Source: JBMYQA01 sp049600855
GTDB taxonomy: Bacteria; Bacteroidota; Bacteroidia; Cytophagales; Flammeovirgaceae
Direction: 5' to 3'
Length of the DNA: 8,536 nucleotides
NCBI GenBank assembly: GCA_049600855.1
Contig: JBMYQA010000267.1
Span: 1 to 8,536 of the forward strand
The notes beneath the pieces were generated by a model. The model searched no databases. It saw only the letters and a list, made by a program, of their open reading frames with translations, and was not told where the DNA came from. The translations under genes were made by a program, and so were the position numbers. Shown one piece after another: positions 7,299 through 8,536 of this stretch (position 1 is its first letter; every line of letters starts with the position of its first letter).

Positions 7299-7328
7299 AG
7301 AAAAGCCATCTAAGTAGGTGGCTTTTCT
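7299..7328. terminator. Bidirectional terminator between accA and the SecA-like gene
   Basis: A 13-bp stem (7299-7311 with 7316-7328, one T-G wobble) closes the loop AAGT. AAAA on the left arm and TTTT on the right arm suit termination in both directions. It lies 31 bases after the accA stop and 37 bases beyond the end of the minus-strand gene. Confidence 0.8.
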
Positions 7329-7365
7329 GCTTGATAACAAGAAGTAGTTGTCAGTATGCTGCGCA

Positions 7366-8007
7366 TTAAAGTTGCTTGATGTTTTTTAGAAACCATTCTT
7401 TTTCAGAATCCGCTTTGAGCTCTCTTTTTATTCCCGAAGCTAATTTATCTTGAGCCCTTCTAATGGATTTGGTAATCATAGGGTGATGCAAAGATTCGTC
7501 TTTACCCATGCCCATTTTAGCTAATAAGGTCATCATGCGTTCTGAGCCAAACAATTGCATGAGCTGAGAGTCCATTGATTCATAAAACTGGCAATTGGCA
7601 TTTGTCCATGCGAAAGTATTTAATTGATCTAGGACTTCTTTTTCGGCACTAAAAATAGGATAATGTTGAGGAAAGAGAAAGCTAATTGGCGCGTTCAGGT
7701 ATGAATCCGCTTGTTTGATAAAATCTTGTCTTACCCATTTTGCAAGTGCCAGGTATGCCTCATCTGCTTTTAAATCGGTTGCCTCTTCCGAAGAGGTGAT
7801 GAATTGATAAGGCAATGACATTCGTTTTAAAATAAATTTAATTTCTTCAGCACATTCAGCAAAAAAAGGGATAATGAGAACGATTCGTCCACTTTTTAAT
7901 AAGGCTTCACAGTTTTCATATAATCCTTTGTACCGCATCGCCTTAGTCATCCAAATGCTATCTTCTAGCAACGTTACATTAGGCTTTTTCTTTTTAGAGA
8001 AGAACAT
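7366..8007 (-). CDS. Small SecA-derived protein (degenerate NBD2 / motor-end fragment), function unknown
   Basis: I do not know a name for this 213-residue cytoplasmic protein. No signal peptide or membrane helix is visible, and the N-terminus is basic (SKKKK). Residues about 128-190 align by eye with the end of the SecA motor. QL at 128-129, QFYESMDSQLMQLFGSER at 140-157, KMGMGKDESLHHPMITKSI at 164-182 and RAQDK at 184-188 parallel SecA's QLRGRxGRQGDPGSSxFYxSxED-LMRxFGSxR...HPxxTKxIExAQ. Residues 26-70 (LKSGRIVLIIPFF...LKRMSLPYQFI) resemble the start of NBD2, where SecA has a G-x-PVLVGT strand and a ...LLKRxGIxH segment. The whole first nucleotide-binding domain with the Walker motifs is absent. 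The arginine-finger motif GRxGRQGD is replaced by NTFAWTNANC, so ATP hydrolysis is not expected. It could be an adaptor, a SecA-competitor, or a repurposed fold. It ends toward accA at a shared terminator and starts back-to-back with the tRNA unit. Confidence 0.75.
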   Translation of the reverse strand: MFFSKKKKPNVTLLEDSIWMTKAMRYKGLYENCEALLKSGRIVLIIPFFAECAEEIKFILKRMSLPYQFITSSEEATDLKADEAYLALAKWVRQDFIKQADSYLNAPISFLFPQHYPIFSAEKEVLDQLNTFAWTNANCQFYESMDSQLMQLFGSERMMTLLAKMGMGKDESLHHPMITKSIRRAQDKLASGIKRELKADSEKEWFLKNIKQL

Positions 8008-8143
8008 ATTGTATTATTAAAGTGGTGAAGGAGAAATTCTTACCTAAAATACTGATTTTCAGGGATAAAAAACAGTGTATGGTAATAGTGATGCAAATTG
8101 GACGAAATGCTTGAAAAAAAAATAATAAAATTGATTGGGAATG

Positions 8144-8175
8144 TTTGGAAAATAGAAACCGTTCTTCTAATATTG
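8144..8175 (+). promoter_or_regulatory. Promoter of the tRNA-Asn pair
   Basis: TTTG at 8144-8147, a 20-base spacer and TAATATTG at 8168-8175 fit the Bacteroidota sigma-A consensus TTTG-N(about 19-20)-TAnnTTTG with one mismatch. Initiation would fall near 8179-8182 in a C-rich stretch (GTCCCG), giving a leader of about 45 bases that would be removed by tRNA processing. Confidence 0.6.
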
Positions 8176-8226
8176 CAGTCCCGTTACGGAGATGCCCACA
8201 ACGGAAACGAAAGAATGATATAAAAT

Positions 8227-8300
8227 TCCCCCTTAGCTCAGTTGGTTAGAGCGGCTGACTGTTAATCAGTAGGTCCTTGGTTCGAGCCCAAGAGGGGGAG
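8227..8300 (+). tRNA. tRNA-Asn (anticodon GTT), copy 1
   Basis: A complete 74-base cloverleaf: acceptor TCCCCCT (8227-8233) pairs with AGGGGGA (8293-8299); D arm GCTC-AGTTGGTTA-GAGC; anticodon stem GCTGA/TCAGT with loop CTGTTAA, giving anticodon GTT; T arm CTTGG-TTCGAGC-CCAAG; discriminator G at 8300. The next bases are CAA, so the CCA end is not encoded and must be added after transcription, as is common in Bacteroidota. Confidence 0.97.
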
Positions 8301-8317
8301 CAATTTTTATAACAAAT

Positions 8318-8391
8318 TCCTCCTTAGCTCAGTTGGTTAGAGCATCTGACTGTTAATCAGAGGGTCCTTGGTTCGAGCCCAAGAGGAGGAG
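8318..8391 (+). tRNA. tRNA-Asn (anticodon GTT), copy 2
   Basis: A second 74-base cloverleaf lies 17 bases after the first. Acceptor TCCTCCT (8318-8324) pairs with AGGAGGA (8384-8390); anticodon stem TCTGA/TCAGA with the same CTGTTAA loop; same D and T arms; discriminator G at 8391, with no encoded CCA. It differs from copy 1 at six positions, four of which are two compensated base-pair changes. Both are almost certainly cut from one precursor. Confidence 0.97.
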
Positions 8392-8399
8392 CAAAAGAC

Positions 8400-8429
8400 A
8401 AGGCGATTACGAAAGTGGTCGCCTTTTTT
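8400..8429 (+). terminator. Terminator of the tRNA-Asn unit
   Basis: An 11-bp stem (8400-8410 with 8415-8425, two T-G wobbles) is capped by a GAAA tetraloop of the stable GNRA class and followed by a T run to 8429. It starts 9 bases after the second tRNA. Confidence 0.88.
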
Positions 8430-8474
8430 GTTTGGTTTTTTTATCTTGCAACAAGTAAATTCAAGTTGATATCC

Positions 8475-8536
8475 ATGTCGTTTCTTTTTCGCTTCTTATA
8501 TTTTATCAAGAGAAAAATAAGAGCCTTATTTGTTTT
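8475..8536 (+). CDS. Possible start of a gene cut by the right edge
   Basis: From ATG 8475 the frame stays open for 20 full codons to the edge. The translation is hydrophobic with interspersed basic residues (beginning MSFLFRFLYF), which would suit a membrane segment or signal anchor. It begins 45 bases after the tRNA terminator. There is no Shine-Dalgarno, and a TTATCTTG string at 8441-8448 is the only promoter-like element. Too short to identify, and it may be noncoding. Confidence 0.35.
   Translation, partial: MSFLFRFLYFIKRKIRALFV

Noticed and set aside
8227..8536. tRNA genes as an attachment site for an integrated element
   Set aside because: No integrase gene or repeated tRNA 3' fragment beyond the second full copy is visible; two intact tRNAs with one promoter and terminator explain the repeat.
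1..8536. CRISPR array, insertion sequence, phage or defence island
   Set aside because: No regularly spaced repeats, transposase, terminal inverted repeats or characteristic proteins were seen; gene content is housekeeping.

Overview
The window looks like chromosomal DNA from a member of the Bacteroidota, most likely a Cytophagales-type marine or soil bacterium. This is inferred from several things. Shine-Dalgarno signals are nearly absent. At least one promoter has the Bacteroidota form TTTG-N20-TAnnTTTG, ahead of the tRNAs. Neither tRNA gene encodes its CCA end. Two of the enzymes carry lipoprotein signals. Base composition is AT-rich and even across the window. Nothing marks it as a mobile or horizontally acquired island.

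Layout, left to right. (1) The 3' part of a cystathionine beta-synthase gene (plus strand, cut by the left edge) ends at a strong hairpin terminator. A gene-free stretch of about 350 bases follows, holding a second, orphan terminator. (2) A lipidated methionine-R-sulfoxide reductase (msrB) is followed at close spacing, with no terminator between, by a membrane-anchored protein of about 500 residues that recalls the linalool dehydratase/isomerase-like (alpha/alpha)6 proteins. (3) Convergent to these, on the minus strand, is an M13 (neprilysin/PepO-type) zinc metallopeptidase lipoprotein, separated from them by one bidirectional hairpin. (4) A gene-free divergent region of about 400 bases precedes accA, the alpha subunit of acetyl-CoA carboxyltransferase (plus strand), which ends at another bidirectional hairpin. 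(5) A minus-strand gene of 213 codons encodes a small protein that appears to derive from the second nucleotide-binding domain of SecA, with the ATPase motif VI eroded. (6) Two tandem tRNA-Asn(GTT) genes have their own promoter and terminator. (7) The possible start of another gene runs off the right edge.

Most genes are housekeeping and act independently: sulfur amino-acid metabolism, protein repair, periplasmic or surface peptide degradation, the first committed step of fatty-acid synthesis, and translation. The two least ordinary items are the SecA-derived small protein, which keeps the SecA-like FYxS/LMxLFGSER/HPMITKSI-RAQ region but has lost the arginine-finger motif, and the uncharacterised membrane protein next to msrB. 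I found no CRISPR array, transposon, phage module or recognisable defence system.
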